Counted from the stretch's first letter, positions 47,957-57,633 are shown. The stretch is 64,000 nucleotides of DNA from Carboxylicivirga litoralis (GCF_025499605.1 NZ_JAFMVC010000001.1:310001-374000); one strand, 5' to 3'. A program made the numbers and translations. Notes: generated from the sequence alone by a model not told the origin.

Positions 47957-50146
47957 TTATCTGTGGAATAACAGTTCACGGTATTTTGGTAACGGCCACA
48001 TCTCATTATCAACCGTTAGCTCTAACTTATCGATATGGTAACGAATAGAATCAAGGTAGGGACGCACCTCTTTGTCGTAAGCATATGCTTTTTCAGTTTC
48101 TGATTCAATGATGTTACATTTCTTACGTGCTTCAACCATCTCAGCCGTTTTAGCCTTAATAGAAGAAATATGTCCAGAGATTGTCTTAATTAACTCCTTA
48201 CGTGCTCCAGCCAATTCTGCAAACTCTTTATCATCAAAGATATCACGCATACCTTGTACGTTGTGAATCAACTCCGTTTGGTACTGAATAGCTGTTGGTA
48301 CAATATGATTAATGGCTAAATCACCTAATACACGTGCTTCAATCTGAATCTTCTTGGTAAATTTCTCCATCTCTACCTCCACACGAGCTTCCAGCTCACG
48401 ATCAGACATTACCCCTGTTCCAACTAAAATATCTTTAGAACTCTGATCCAAATACTTAGACAACGACTCAGGCACAGAAGTAATATTGGTTAAGCCACGC
48501 TTAGCCGCTTCTTCTTTCCACTCATCCGAGTATCCATCACCGTTGAAACGGATAGGATCCGACTCCAAAATCACCTTCTTAATCGTTTGGAAGATAGCTT
48601 CGTCTTTCTTAACACCACTTTCTATTAAAGCGTCAACATCTTTTTTAAACGCTTCTAACTGAACAGCCATAGCAGCACTTAAAGCTGTTAAAGGAGCAGC
48701 ACAGTTGGTCATTGAACCAACAGCACGGAACTCAAAACGGTTACCTGTAAAAGCAAATGGCGATGTACGGTTACGATCGGTGTTATCTAATAAAATCTCA
48801 GGAATACGTCCAATACCAAGTTTTAGAGCTGTCTTCTCATCTGGCGTCATCTTTTGGTCGGTAATACGCTCAGCCAAGTTATCCAACATATCTGCAATTT
48901 GCGAACCAGTAAATACAGATATAATCGCTGGCGGTGCTTCGTTTGCTCCCAAACGGTGGCTATTTGAGGCTGTTAAAATAGAAGCGCGCAATAAATCCTG
49001 ACTCTTATATACAGCGGCCATGGCATTCACCACGAAGGTTAAGAACTGCAGGTTGCCTTTAGGGTTTTTACCTGGAGCCATTAACACCACGCCTGTATCT
49101 GTTGCCAATGACCAGTTGTTGTGCTTACCCGAACCGTTAATACCAGCAAATGGTTTTTCATGAAGAATAACTTCAAATTTGTGGTGACGAGCCACGCGCT
49201 TCATCACATCCATCAACAACTGGTTATGGTCATTTGCCAGGTTAGCCTCTTCATAAATAGGAGCAACCTCAAACTGGTTTGGTGCCACCTCGTTGTGACG
49301 TGTTTTAACAGGTATACCTAATTTATGACACTCTATCTCAAGTTCAATCATAAATTTACCCACGCGCTCAGGAATAGAACCAAAATAGTGATCATCTAGC
49401 TGTTGATCTTTAGCTGACGAATGCCCCATTAAAGTACGGCCAGTTGTCATCAAGTCAGGACGAGCCTGGTATAATGCCGTATCAATTAAGAAGTACTCTT
49501 GCTCCCATCCTAGGTTAGTGTGTACTTTTCTTACGTCTTTGTCAAAATATTGAGCAACACCTACAGCAGCCTTATCAACAGCGTGCAATGCTTTAAGGAA
49601 AGGTGTTTTATAATCAAGCGCTTCTCCGGTATACGAAATAAATACTGTAGGAATACAAAGTGTAGTACCGATAATAAATGCTGGTGATGACACATCCCAG
49701 GCTGTATATCCACGAGCTTCGAATGTTTGACGAATACCTCCTGATGGGAATGATGAAGCATCAGGTTCCTGCTGAGCTAATAACTTACCAGAAAATGACT
49801 CAATCATGTTACCATTATCACCATAATCTAAAAAGCCATCGTGCTTTTCGGCAGTACCATCAGTTAATGGCTGAAACCAGTGCGTATAGTGTGTCGCCCC
49901 GCGCTCCATAGCCCAGGCTTTCATACCAGAAGCTACATTATCAGCAACCTTACGATCGATTGCATCACCTTTATCGATTGCCACTTTTACTGCCTTATAA
50001 GCGTCCTGTGACAAATATTTCGACATTGCTTCTTTGTTGAAAACTAATTCCCCATAGTAGTCAGTCGTTTTAGCTGAAGGAAAGCTTACTTCTTTTGCTT
50101 CCCTGTTCATCAATTCGGCTAAAGCCTGAAATCTTAATTGTGCCAT
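47957..50146 (-). CDS. glnN: Glutamine synthetase type III
   Basis: ATP-dependent ammonium assimilation. The 729-residue length is that of the GSIII family found in Bacteroidetes and cyanobacteria, far longer than GSI. Visible motifs: the N-terminal DYYGELVFN, NLGWEQEYFLID (metal-site Glu), KTRHNEVAPNQFEVAP and GINGSGKHNNWSL (ammonium/glutamate sites), and HRLGANEAPPAI. The promoter box is at 50179-50186. No regulatory PII or amt gene is adjacent. Confidence 0.97.
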   Translation of the reverse strand: MAQLRFQALAELMNREAKEVSFPSAKTTDYYGELVFNKEAMSKYLSQDAYKAVKVAIDKGDAIDRKVADNVASGMKAWAMERGATHYTHWFQPLTDGTAEKHDGFLDYGDNGNMIESFSGKLLAQQEPDASSFPSGGIRQTFEARGYTAWDVSSPAFIIGTTLCIPTVFISYTGEALDYKTPFLKALHAVDKAAVGVAQYFDKDVRKVHTNLGWEQEYFLIDTALYQARPDLMTTGRTLMGHSSAKDQQLDDHYFGSIPERVGKFMIELEIECHKLGIPVKTRHNEVAPNQFEVAPIYEEANLANDHNQLLMDVMKRVARHHKFEVILHEKPFAGINGSGKHNNWSLATDTGVVLMAPGKNPKGNLQFLTFVVNAMAAVYKSQDLLRASILTASNSHRLGANEAPPAIISVFTGSQIADMLDNLAERITDQKMTPDEKTALKLGIGRIPEILLDNTDRNRTSPFAFTGNRFEFRAVGSMTNCAAPLTALSAAMAVQLEAFKKDVDALIESGVKKDEAIFQTIKKVILESDPIRFNGDGYSDEWKEEAAKRGLTNITSVPESLSKYLDQSSKDILVGTGVMSDRELEARVEVEMEKFTKKIQIEARVLGDLAINHIVPTAIQYQTELIHNVQGMRDIFDDKEFAELAGARKELIKTISGHISSIKAKTAEMVEARKKCNIIESETEKAYAYDKEVRPYLDSIRYHIDKLELTVDNEMWPLPKYRELLFHR

Positions 50147-50178
50147 AGTCTTTTTATTTTTTATCGAGTTAGCAGGAG

Positions 50179-50186
50179 CAAAAATA
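50179..50186 (-). promoter_or_regulatory. -7 promoter element of glnN
   Basis: Minus-strand TATTTTTG, an exact TAnnTTTG match, 32 bp before the start codon. Confidence 0.55.
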
Positions 50187-50355
50187 TACTTTTTTATACA
50201 TCAACCATCATTTCAAGGGTCAAAAATGAATATTTTTTCATTTTTTTATTGATTAAAGGCTATTTTTTCACGGTCTATGCATAATTATTTAACATCCACT
50301 TTCAATACAACCCCATTTTTAGGCACCCTCACGAAAAGAAATACTAAAATCAATA

Positions 50356-50445
50356 TCAAAAAAAGCCACCCCTATAAAAAGGATGGCTTAATATTATAAA
50401 TATCATTTTCAAAAAAAGGGCACTTACTTAAAACACCCCTTTATG
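50356..50445 (-). terminator. Two hairpins after the M20 dipeptidase gene
   Basis: On the minus strand a first candidate pairs AAAGGGG with CCCTTT (about 50411-50445). A second pairs AAGCCATCC with GGGGTGGCTT (50363-50389). Each is followed by a T run. Either or both could end the dipeptidase transcript. Confidence 0.65.
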
Positions 50446-50453
50446 AAATTCTA

Positions 50454-51824
50454 TTATTTTCCCATTTCTGCAAAATACTTGTAGAAATAAGGAATTGTAT
50501 TGATACCATTAAAGAATTGCTCTAACGGATAGTTTTCATTTGGCGAGTGAATAGCATCAGCTTCTAAACCAAATCCCATCAACACTGATTTAACACCTAA
50601 AATACGTTCAAATTCAGAGATAATTGGAATAGAACCACCACTACGAACTGGTACCGGGCGCTCACCAAATACTTCTTCACAAGCTTTTTCAGCAGCCTGA
50701 TAAGCTGGCAAATCAATTGGGCAACCATATGCCTGACCTCCGTGTAAGTGCTTCACATTCACCTTAACACTCTTAGGCGCGATTGATTCAAAATGCTTAC
50801 AGAATAATTCTGCTATTTTTTCATGATCCTGATCTGGTACCAAACGAGAAGATATTTTAGCATAAGCTTTTGATGGCAATACCGTTTTAGCACCTTCGCC
50901 AGTGTATCCACCCCAGATACCACAAACATCAAAGGATGGACGAATACCTGTACGTTCATTGGTTGTAAATCCTTTTTCACCAGCTAACTCTTCAACATCC
51001 AATGCGTTCTTGTATTCTTCTTCACTAAATGGAGCTTTAGCCATCATGGCACGCTCTTCATCCGATACTTCAATCACATCGTTGTAGAAGCCAGGAACAG
51101 TAATATGACCGTTTTCATCGACCATTTGTGTAATCATTTTAGCCAACACATTGATAGGATTGGCTACAGCACCTCCAAACAGACCAGAGTGCAAATCCCG
51201 ATTAGGGCCTGTAACTTCTACTTCCCAGTAACACAACCCTCGAAGACCAGTTGTTATCGTTGGAACATCAGGGGCAATCATACCAGTGTCCGATACAACT
51301 ATCACGTCTGATTTTAACAACTCTTTATTGTCTTCGCAGAACTTAGGCAAGCTTGGCGAACCAACTTCTTCTTCCCCTTCAATTAAAAACTTAACGTTAC
51401 ATTTCAACTGGTTAGTCTTCACCAGGTATTCAAAAGCTTTGGTGTGCATAAAGCCTTGACCTTTGTCATCATCAGCACCACGAGCATAAATTTTACCATC
51501 GCGGATTTCTGGCTCAAAAGGAGGCGATTGCCACAATTCCAATGGTTCGGCTGGTTGCACATCGTAGTGAGCATATACCAAAACTGTTGGATATGATGGA
51601 TCCATCAGTTTCTCACCATAAACGACCGGGTTACCTTCTGTTTCCATTACCTCAGCCTTATCAGCACCACCAGCCAGCAATAATCCTTTCCAGTGCTCAG
51701 CACATTTGTACATATCTTCTTTATGCTCTGGCTTCGAGCTAATAGAAGGGATACGAATTAAACCGAACAACTCATCAAGGAAACGTTCCTTGTTGTCTTC
51801 AATGTATTGTTTTAAATCTTGCAT
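50454..51824 (-). CDS. M20-family dipeptidase
   Basis: Zinc-dependent exopeptidase of 456 residues. The first metal site is in VLVYAHYDVQPAEP, the second in YARGADDDKGQ, the catalytic Glu-Glu in EGEEEVGSPSL, and later ligands near VVSDTGM and the C-terminal HSPNENYP. A dimerisation domain sits at about 205-360 (LRGLCYWEVEVTGPNRDLHS). It is probably cytoplasmic, with no signal peptide. It is a single-gene unit. Confidence 0.93.
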   Translation of the reverse strand: MQDLKQYIEDNKERFLDELFGLIRIPSISSKPEHKEDMYKCAEHWKGLLLAGGADKAEVMETEGNPVVYGEKLMDPSYPTVLVYAHYDVQPAEPLELWQSPPFEPEIRDGKIYARGADDDKGQGFMHTKAFEYLVKTNQLKCNVKFLIEGEEEVGSPSLPKFCEDNKELLKSDVIVVSDTGMIAPDVPTITTGLRGLCYWEVEVTGPNRDLHSGLFGGAVANPINVLAKMITQMVDENGHITVPGFYNDVIEVSDEERAMMAKAPFSEEEYKNALDVEELAGEKGFTTNERTGIRPSFDVCGIWGGYTGEGAKTVLPSKAYAKISSRLVPDQDHEKIAELFCKHFESIAPKSVKVNVKHLHGGQAYGCPIDLPAYQAAEKACEEVFGERPVPVRSGGSIPIISEFERILGVKSVLMGFGLEADAIHSPNENYPLEQFFNGINTIPYFYKYFAEMGK

Positions 51825-51948
51825 CTTATTATTGTTATTAATTTATTATCTGATTGAAAAGTACATATCTCATCAACAATTAGCAAGGATAAATCTCATG
51901 CTTTGGCCTTAGAACTACTAAAATTGATGAATCTCATTAAAATAAAAA

Positions 51949-51979
51949 GCGGCAACCCGAATTGTTCAGGTTGCCGCTC
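51949..51979 (-). terminator. Intrinsic terminator after the yebC-like gene
   Basis: AGCGGCAACC/GGTTGCCGCT, a 10-bp perfect stem, with a T-rich tail on the minus strand. Confidence 0.88.
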
Positions 51980-52003
51980 TATTTTATTGTAAATGAAGCT
52001 TAT

Positions 52004-52714
52004 TTACTTGATGTTATTGAACACATTAGTGACATCATCGTCTTCTTCAAACTTAGCCAATAACTTATCAATCTCGGCCATTTGCTCTTCATTTAATTCT
52101 TTGGTATCCTGCGGAATACGCTCGAATTCTGCATTCTCAATCTCAAAACCATTATCTTCAAGATACTTTTGAATAGGCCCAAACCCTTCAAAATCGCCAT
52201 AAATCATGATGAACCCTTCATCTTCAAAAATCTCCTGAACACCAAAGTCGATTAGCTCCAACTCCAACTCTTCCAAGTCAACGCCTTCTTTCATCACAAC
52301 TTTAAAGTTGCATTTGTGCTCAAACATATAATCAACACAGCCAGATGTACCTAAAGAACCTCCATACTTATTAAAATATGAACGAACATTGGCCACCGTA
52401 CGAGTTGTGTTGTCTGTTGCAGTCTCAACCATAAAGGCGGTACCAAAAGGACCATAACCTTCGTATACCACTTCCTTATAATCAGCAGTATCTTTGCTGG
52501 TTGCTTTTTTAATGGCACGCTCAACATTATCCTTAGGCATATTAGCCGCCTTGGCATTCTGAATCAATACTCGCAAACGTGAGTTACTCGACGGATCAGG
52601 CCCGCTTTCTTTCACACACATGGTTATTTGTTTGCCAATCTTTGTAAATGTTTTGGCCATCGTCCCCCATCGTTTGAGCTTTGAGGCCTTTCTGTATTCA
52701 AATGCGCGTCCCAT
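52004..52714 (-). CDS. YebC/PmpR (TACO1) family protein
   Basis: 236 residues. The family is best known as a translation factor easing synthesis of difficult peptide stretches, or as a transcription regulator. Typical segments: MGRAFEYRKASKLKRW at the N-terminus, then NMPKDNVERAIKKATSKDTA, YEGYGPFGTAFMVE and GTSGCVDYMFEHKC. The C-terminus is acidic. The -7 box TAAATTTG at 52744-52751 (minus strand) precedes it. Confidence 0.94.
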   Translation of the reverse strand: MGRAFEYRKASKLKRWGTMAKTFTKIGKQITMCVKESGPDPSSNSRLRVLIQNAKAANMPKDNVERAIKKATSKDTADYKEVVYEGYGPFGTAFMVETATDNTTRTVANVRSYFNKYGGSLGTSGCVDYMFEHKCNFKVVMKEGVDLEELELELIDFGVQEIFEDEGFIMIYGDFEGFGPIQKYLEDNGFEIENAEFERIPQDTKELNEEQMAEIDKLLAKFEEDDDVTNVFNNIK

Positions 52715-52869
52715 TTCTTTAAAAATCTTCTTTAATTATTCCGCAAATTTATAAGGGATTTTTGATATTTCTAATAAACACTACACTTTTATCGCAAAAT
52801 GCTTTAGGAAATAGTCAGATTTAGGCTGCTTTAAGCTTGATAACCACACTGTCAATTCACTATTTTTAT

Positions 52870-52877
52870 TACTTTTG
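52870..52877 (+). promoter_or_regulatory. -7 promoter element of the small basic protein gene
   Basis: TACTTTTG matches TAnnTTTG exactly, 22 bp before the start codon. Confidence 0.6.
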
Positions 52878-52899
52878 CAGCTATAATTGTTACCTCTGA

Positions 52900-53154
52900 A
52901 TGGCAAAAAAAGCAAAGAAAAAGCAACAAAAAGTAATTTCACGCGAACAAGCACTACGTCGTAAACACAGAGCTACTTTTTTGTTGAATGATAAAGAAAA
53001 AGACGCCGTTAATGTATATTGTAAAAAATACAAAATAGGCAATAAGTCTAAATTTATGCGTGAAGCCGTTATGAGGGTTGTAATGGAACAGTTCTTAGAT
53101 GATTACCCTACTCTATTTGAAAAGCAAGACTTAGATCGCTTAATATCTGAATAA
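52900..53154 (+). CDS. Small basic protein, possible ribbon-helix-helix
   Basis: 84 residues. A strongly basic start (AKKAKKKQQKVISREQALRR) leads into RATFLLNDKEKDAVNVYCKK and KSKFMREAVMRVV, a strand-helix-helix pattern compatible with a ribbon-helix-helix DNA-binding fold. I recall similar small proteins across Bacteroidetes without known function. It has its own promoter box and is convergent with the curli operon's last gene, with only 7 bp between stop codons. Confidence 0.7.
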   Translation: MAKKAKKKQQKVISREQALRRKHRATFLLNDKEKDAVNVYCKKYKIGNKSKFMREAVMRVVMEQFLDDYPTLFEKQDLDRLISE

Positions 53155-53161
53155 GTTGTAT

Positions 53162-54640
53162 TTATCGCCACTCTGGCATTTCAGCATTTTCGAAATATAA
53201 TTCACGACTTCCACCACCTGCATCCATCACATAGATATCTTTCTGTCCGGTACCTGTATTAGAGGTATTGACAAAAATTAATTTAGAACCATCGGGCGAA
53301 AAACGAGGTTGCAAATCGTTCGTCCCATTCGTTTTATTAGATCCCGAGACATCTGTCACTGCAGCATCTGCAATAGTATATGTATATATACGTGAATCAA
53401 ACATACGACCATAAGGATCATTAATGTTGGCATTATCATGCGTATAAACGATCTTTTTACCATCAACGCTAAAGCTAGGATTCTCTGTTCGACCATCAAC
53501 ATTATCAACAATCATCGTTAAATCACTTCCATCTGGATCCATCAGGTATATTTCACTATCATAGATGTTTACACCTCGGGTTTGAACCACCAATTTCCCA
53601 GCCTGCCCCGACCAGTCTACAAAAACATAGTTTCGTCCTGCTGGAGCTGTTGAAACCGTAAACAAGCCACTACCATCTTTATTGATGCGATACAACTTGT
53701 CGTAGTGACAAAAAAGAATCTGATCACCCGTAGGCGACCAACAAAAACCAGCGCCTGGATTGTGGTTACCATCTACCGGAAGCGGTGAAACACGCTTGGT
53801 GATTTGCTCCTCGCCATAAACCAGGTAAATGTAGTTCTGAGAATTATAAGTTGCTGAAAAAATAACCTCATCGGTCACCGGGTTAGCCCGTGGAAAATTA
53901 TTAGATATAGTCTCTTGTGTCAAGCGATGTCTCGAACCTTCTTTTTCTCCTGACAAATAAATATTAGCATCACTAACACTGGTAAACAAATAGGGCAAAC
54001 TAGAACTACTTATTGTATTAAAGTTATATAAATCGCTCTGGCCTACCTGCTCGTCGTTTTTTTTTGCTATCAGTGTCCAAAAGTGTTTTTTCGAATAACT
54101 TAAGTTCTCCGCAATATAAAAAGTATCAGTTATTTCCTCAACTGTAATAATTGGTCCCTCAGATTCGTTGGTATAGACATTCAGCTCAAAGGCAATATCA
54201 CTCGAATCGCTTACTCCGGTATAGTTCCACGAAAAAGTTACAGGAACTCCAACATCCTCTTGACTTTGTAGAGGAGAAGTATCTGCAAACTTAACCGTAT
54301 TAGCAGCCAAGTCTCCATCTTCTAACTGAATTACTATGTTTGTTACCTTATCTTTATTAACCTTCACCGTTGTTGAACCACTCGCATATTCATGTTTTGA
54401 AGCAGTTACAACATAATCACCTTCTTCTAGCTCCTCAATTATAAATTTTCCATCAGCATCTGTTTTCACTGATAAGCTTGGAGGATTAGTACTAATCACT
54501 GCTCCTTCTAATGGTTTTCCAGTAACTTTGCTTTCTACAACACCAGATATTGTTCCATTAAACTTTTCATCAATTGTATCCTCACAAGAACAAACTAATG
54601 CAATTATAAATACGCTTAAAAATATAGAATACTTTGCCAT
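53162..54640 (-). CDS. Curli-operon lipoprotein: CarboxypepD-reg, Fn3-like and beta-propeller domains
   Basis: 492 residues. A lipoprotein signal ends at Cys19 (FIIALVCSC), followed by acidic residues (EDTIDE) that resemble a Bacteroidetes surface-export signal. Next is a carboxypeptidase-regulatory-like domain (ISGVVESKVTGKPLEGAVIS), then an Fn3-like domain (VPVTFSWNYTG), then a TolB/PD40-type propeller (~215-490, with FCWSPTGDQILF, PSFSVDGKKIVYTH and PRFSPDGSKLIFVN). It starts 7 bp after the csgG stop codon and is the last gene of the curli operon. A role in anchoring or sensing curli at the surface is inferred. Confidence 0.85.
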   Translation of the reverse strand: MAKYSIFLSVFIIALVCSCEDTIDEKFNGTISGVVESKVTGKPLEGAVISTNPPSLSVKTDADGKFIIEELEEGDYVVTASKHEYASGSTTVKVNKDKVTNIVIQLEDGDLAANTVKFADTSPLQSQEDVGVPVTFSWNYTGVSDSSDIAFELNVYTNESEGPIITVEEITDTFYIAENLSYSKKHFWTLIAKKNDEQVGQSDLYNFNTISSSSLPYLFTSVSDANIYLSGEKEGSRHRLTQETISNNFPRANPVTDEVIFSATYNSQNYIYLVYGEEQITKRVSPLPVDGNHNPGAGFCWSPTGDQILFCHYDKLYRINKDGSGLFTVSTAPAGRNYVFVDWSGQAGKLVVQTRGVNIYDSEIYLMDPDGSDLTMIVDNVDGRTENPSFSVDGKKIVYTHDNANINDPYGRMFDSRIYTYTIADAAVTDVSGSNKTNGTNDLQPRFSPDGSKLIFVNTSNTGTGQKDIYVMDAGGGSRELYFENAEMPEWR

Positions 54641-54647
54641 CTGTATA

Positions 54648-56042
54648 TTATTTTCTTTTTATCAGTGTTTTATTATACCAACCACTTCCAAATTGGTAAC
54701 TCACCCCAATTCTTCCTTCCCACAACATATCATTATAAGAGCCATACTTTTGTCCATCTATATCATCAGATGTAAAAAACTTATTAGCAATTGACATATT
54801 TACTTTGACCCTTTTAGACAACACAAAATCTAACCCCACTGCGCTACCCACGTATGTAAATCTATTCTTCACTGTCAAATCTTCAGCCATTAATTCATTT
54901 GACAACATACCATATCCAACTTTTACATATGGAGATATATTTTCTTTAGGCAATAAATCGAAACGCAGCGATGGCGTATACGCAATATATTGGTTATCAC
55001 CAATAACCTTTGAATCTAACTGCCCATAAACAAATTCATTATCAAAAGATATGGTTGGCGATAGCCTGATATTCAAATTAACACCTGTACTAAAGCCAAC
55101 GGCAGCATCTTCAGTATCCATATCGGGGTAAGTAACTCCACTAATAATTCCAGCACTTACCATACTTCTATTATCCTCTAGTTGTCTTCCTAAATGATCA
55201 ATACTAAGGTTCTCATTCTTCTCATTGATATAGTCATTAACAACACTTTCGATATGCGCCACATTACCATTTGAAGCCCAAAGCCCTTCTTTGATTCCCT
55301 CAACAATCAAGCTATAAACAGCCTTCTCAATCGCCTCCGTCACCGCCATCTCTGATGGTTCATTATAAGTTATCCCGGTTTCTGCCTCCAGTAATCGCTT
55401 AAACTTCACATATCGAAAGACTGAGAAATCAATTTTTTGAGACAATATCGATTTTGTACTATACACTGTTTTTAATATCTCACCATTCTTAGTTGAAACA
55501 GCTCTCAGATAAATGCTAACCCTATCTTCTCGATATTGGCCAGAACCACCAACGCCAAAATAGCGAAGTCCAGCTCCTCCTGTTCTAACATTTGTTTCAT
55601 AAGAAATAATACCACCCTCAAGGATAATACCAGCGAACAACAGTGGACTTAAGGCTGTTTGTGCTTTCCCTTCGTAGGCCGCTAGGGTATTGGTTATAAT
55701 CTGACGCTCTGCACTTAGGTTCCCCAAATTTTCACGCTCCAACGGTGTAAACCAACCCGATTCTTCCAATGATCTGATTAATATGGTTGTTGCCCCTTGT
55801 GTCACAGCGGTTGACCAACTTGAGCCATAATCTGATGGCTTATATTGACCTGTTTGGTCTCTGAATTTATAAACCGCTGCTACCAGCTTTTCCTGAGGTG
55901 GCGGTAAGCTCTTTAACTCAGAATGAAAGGGCGTTTCTGCTCCTAAACGAGCAGGTTCGGTTTTATGTGTTTGATGAATTGTTGGACTGCATCCCCATAG
56001 ACCGACAATCATCAGCACAAAGTAGAAAAAAATAAATCTCAT
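54648..56042 (-). CDS. csgG: CsgG curli secretion pore with C-terminal beta-barrel extension
   Basis: 464 residues, compared with about 277 for E. coli CsgG. Lipobox GLWGC gives lipidated Cys18. Residues ~40-270 are the CsgG domain (VAAVYKFRDQTGQYKPSD, TTILIRSLEESGWFTPLERE, EGGIISYETNVRTGGAGLRY). Residues ~290-464 are a small outer-membrane barrel pattern (VSAGIISGVTYP, VGFSTGVNLNIRLSPTISF, GRIGVSYQFGSGWY). It forms the outer-membrane channel through which curlin leaves. An AGGAGG Shine-Dalgarno lies just before the ATG, unusual for this phylum. csgF is 19 bp upstream. Confidence 0.93.
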   Translation of the reverse strand: MRFIFFYFVLMIVGLWGCSPTIHQTHKTEPARLGAETPFHSELKSLPPPQEKLVAAVYKFRDQTGQYKPSDYGSSWSTAVTQGATTILIRSLEESGWFTPLERENLGNLSAERQIITNTLAAYEGKAQTALSPLLFAGIILEGGIISYETNVRTGGAGLRYFGVGGSGQYREDRVSIYLRAVSTKNGEILKTVYSTKSILSQKIDFSVFRYVKFKRLLEAETGITYNEPSEMAVTEAIEKAVYSLIVEGIKEGLWASNGNVAHIESVVNDYINEKNENLSIDHLGRQLEDNRSMVSAGIISGVTYPDMDTEDAAVGFSTGVNLNIRLSPTISFDNEFVYGQLDSKVIGDNQYIAYTPSLRFDLLPKENISPYVKVGYGMLSNELMAEDLTVKNRFTYVGSAVGLDFVLSKRVKVNMSIANKFFTSDDIDGQKYGSYNDMLWEGRIGVSYQFGSGWYNKTLIKRK

Positions 56043-56061
56043 GCCTCCTGAATTCTAATTA

Positions 56062-56463
56062 CTATTGGTTTGGTACCGTTACACTTGTCTGGCCTCCATT
56101 TACAACATCTAAAATAGAGACATTGACGCCATCTGCTCCTTCATTAACCTGAATATGATAATCTCCAACATCATATACCCCAGGTTCTAAATCTCCTTCT
56201 CCAAATTGATTATCAACCAACTTACGACTTAGTTGATATAATATTTGACGGTTTAAATCTTCCTGAAAAGAGGCTAATGGATCAGAATTATCAGCAGCAT
56301 CAGGATCTTTAAATTTATTTTGTGATTCGGCCTGACTTAGCAACCAGGAATAATTATACGAATCGCCACCAAAAGCAGGGTTAATCGGCTTGTAAACGAA
56401 ATCCTGTGCACTGCATAATGTTGTGAACAACATTCCAACGAATAAGAAGAGTACTGTTTTCAT
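56062..56463 (-). CDS. csgF: Curli assembly factor CsgF
   Basis: 133 residues with signal peptide (VLFLFVGMLFTTLCSA). The mature start DFVYKPINPAFGGDSYNYSW followed by LLSQAESQNKFKD is the diagnostic CsgF segment that inserts into the CsgG pore. The rest (YDVGDYHIQVNEGADGVNVS) is the surface-exposed tail. It couples secretion to nucleation at the cell surface. Spacing to csgE is 17 bp and to csgG 19 bp. Confidence 0.94.
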   Translation of the reverse strand: MKTVLFLFVGMLFTTLCSAQDFVYKPINPAFGGDSYNYSWLLSQAESQNKFKDPDAADNSDPLASFQEDLNRQILYQLSRKLVDNQFGEGDLEPGVYDVGDYHIQVNEGADGVNVSILDVVNGGQTSVTVPNQ

Positions 56464-56480
56464 TATATATAGTGTTAGGT

Positions 56481-57020
56481 CTATTTATGTTGCTTTAATT
56501 GTTGCTGTTGACGAATCAGGGCCTGTTGAGCAATAATCTCACGAATTATTTGCTGCTCTACTACACCTACTGCTTGTTTGGCCATCAATTCAACCTCATC
56601 GTACCGACGCCTCATCATTTGTTGATACAATAATTGTTCTTTTAGATATACTTCAATGACCGTATTATTCATTCTAAACGGTCGTTCTTTAATTTTTATA
56701 AAGTAATTTTTATAACCAACAGGTTTTCTCCAATATGAAAAAAACAGTTCATAAAACTCCCGACCGGATTTCGACATTGTTTCATCCATCACAATACCAT
56801 CAATCTCAAGCGTTGGAGGCTCTATGAGCTGTTTCTGTTGTTTTAGCTTTTGTTCTTTTACTTGCCGGTCATATTCCTTAACCAAATCTAAAATGGCCTG
56901 AGGCACTTCTTTTTTTAAACTGTCTGTTTTTACAATTACTGTATCCTTTGAAATTTGCTGCGCCCTTAATACTGATATAGAAAAAGCTGCAACAATAATA
57001 AATACTAAAACTTTTATCAT
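56481..57020 (-). CDS. csgE: Curli secretion specificity factor CsgE
   Basis: 179 residues with signal peptide. The core is LEIDGIVMDETMSKSGREFY, then ELFFSYWRKPVGYKNYFIKI and NNTVIEVYLKEQLLYQQMM. CsgE is the periplasmic adaptor that delivers curlin to CsgG. The N-terminal linker (~25-65) and the Gln-rich C-terminal tail (ALIRQQQQLKQHK) are longer than in the E. coli protein. It starts 7 bp after the stop codon of the third curlin gene. Confidence 0.92.
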   Translation of the reverse strand: MIKVLVFIIVAAFSISVLRAQQISKDTVIVKTDSLKKEVPQAILDLVKEYDRQVKEQKLKQQKQLIEPPTLEIDGIVMDETMSKSGREFYELFFSYWRKPVGYKNYFIKIKERPFRMNNTVIEVYLKEQLLYQQMMRRRYDEVELMAKQAVGVVEQQIIREIIAQQALIRQQQQLKQHK

Positions 57021-57027
57021 TTAATTA

Positions 57028-57633
57028 TTAATATTGAATCACAGCAGCACTTGCTCCATTTCTTTGGCTTATTTGAATATCCTTGTTATTATACTTTTTT
57101 AAATCTAAAATATTATTATTTGAATTTTGCACAATCGTAGCAGTCCCTCCACTTCGGTCGGTTCCATAAAATGTTCCGGTAATTTCGTTCCCAGAACCCA
57201 TTTGCATAACAGTCACACTCCCATTACTTCCATAATTTTTGTTTGTTACGCCATTTCCATCACCATACTGCTCTATAAAAGAATCGTTTCCGTATAGATC
57301 TTCGTTTTCAACAACGTTTCCATCTCCAATCTGAAGAATATCTACAACATTATTATTGTTATATGAGTTGTGTAAGATGCGATTCTTATTCCCATCTTGC
57401 TCAGATTTAAACACATTATTATCACCTAGTTGACTCGCAATAACAACATTACCTTCTCCTTTTTGAGAAATTTTCATCTGGTTATCCTGACCAACCTGGG
57501 TCATAAAAACAATATTTCCTTTACCTCCCTGATCGAAGTTTACCTGCTGAACACTTACCAGGTTCTCACCATTTTGAGCATTGCATAGCGCAAGCGCAAA
57601 AAACAATGCTGACACAATTAGTAATGACTTCAT
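57028..57633 (-). CDS. Curlin-repeat protein 3 (CsgA/CsgB-like)
   Basis: 201 residues: signal peptide (SLLIVSALFFALALCNA), then degenerate curlin repeats of the QxGxxN type (MTQVGQDNQMKISQKGEGN, IASQLGDNNVFKSEQDGNKN, DILQIGDGNVVEN). It ends in AAVIQY, much like the terminal QY of CsgA. The repeats are fewer and less regular than in the large curlin, and Gly/Ser/Thr-rich stretches interrupt them. It follows an attenuator-like terminator and precedes csgE by 7 bp, so it may be a minor subunit or nucleator made with the secretion proteins. Confidence 0.88.
   Translation of the reverse strand: MKSLLIVSALFFALALCNAQNGENLVSVQQVNFDQGGKGNIVFMTQVGQDNQMKISQKGEGNVVIASQLGDNNVFKSEQDGNKNRILHNSYNNNNVVDILQIGDGNVVENEDLYGNDSFIEQYGDGNGVTNKNYGSNGSVTVMQMGSGNEITGTFYGTDRSGGTATIVQNSNNNILDLKKYNNKDIQISQRNGASAAVIQY

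Noticed and set aside
57150-57175. ACTTCGGTCGG inside curlin 3 as another activator site
   Set aside because: It lies in coding sequence (a DRSGG stretch) and lacks the second half of the palindrome.
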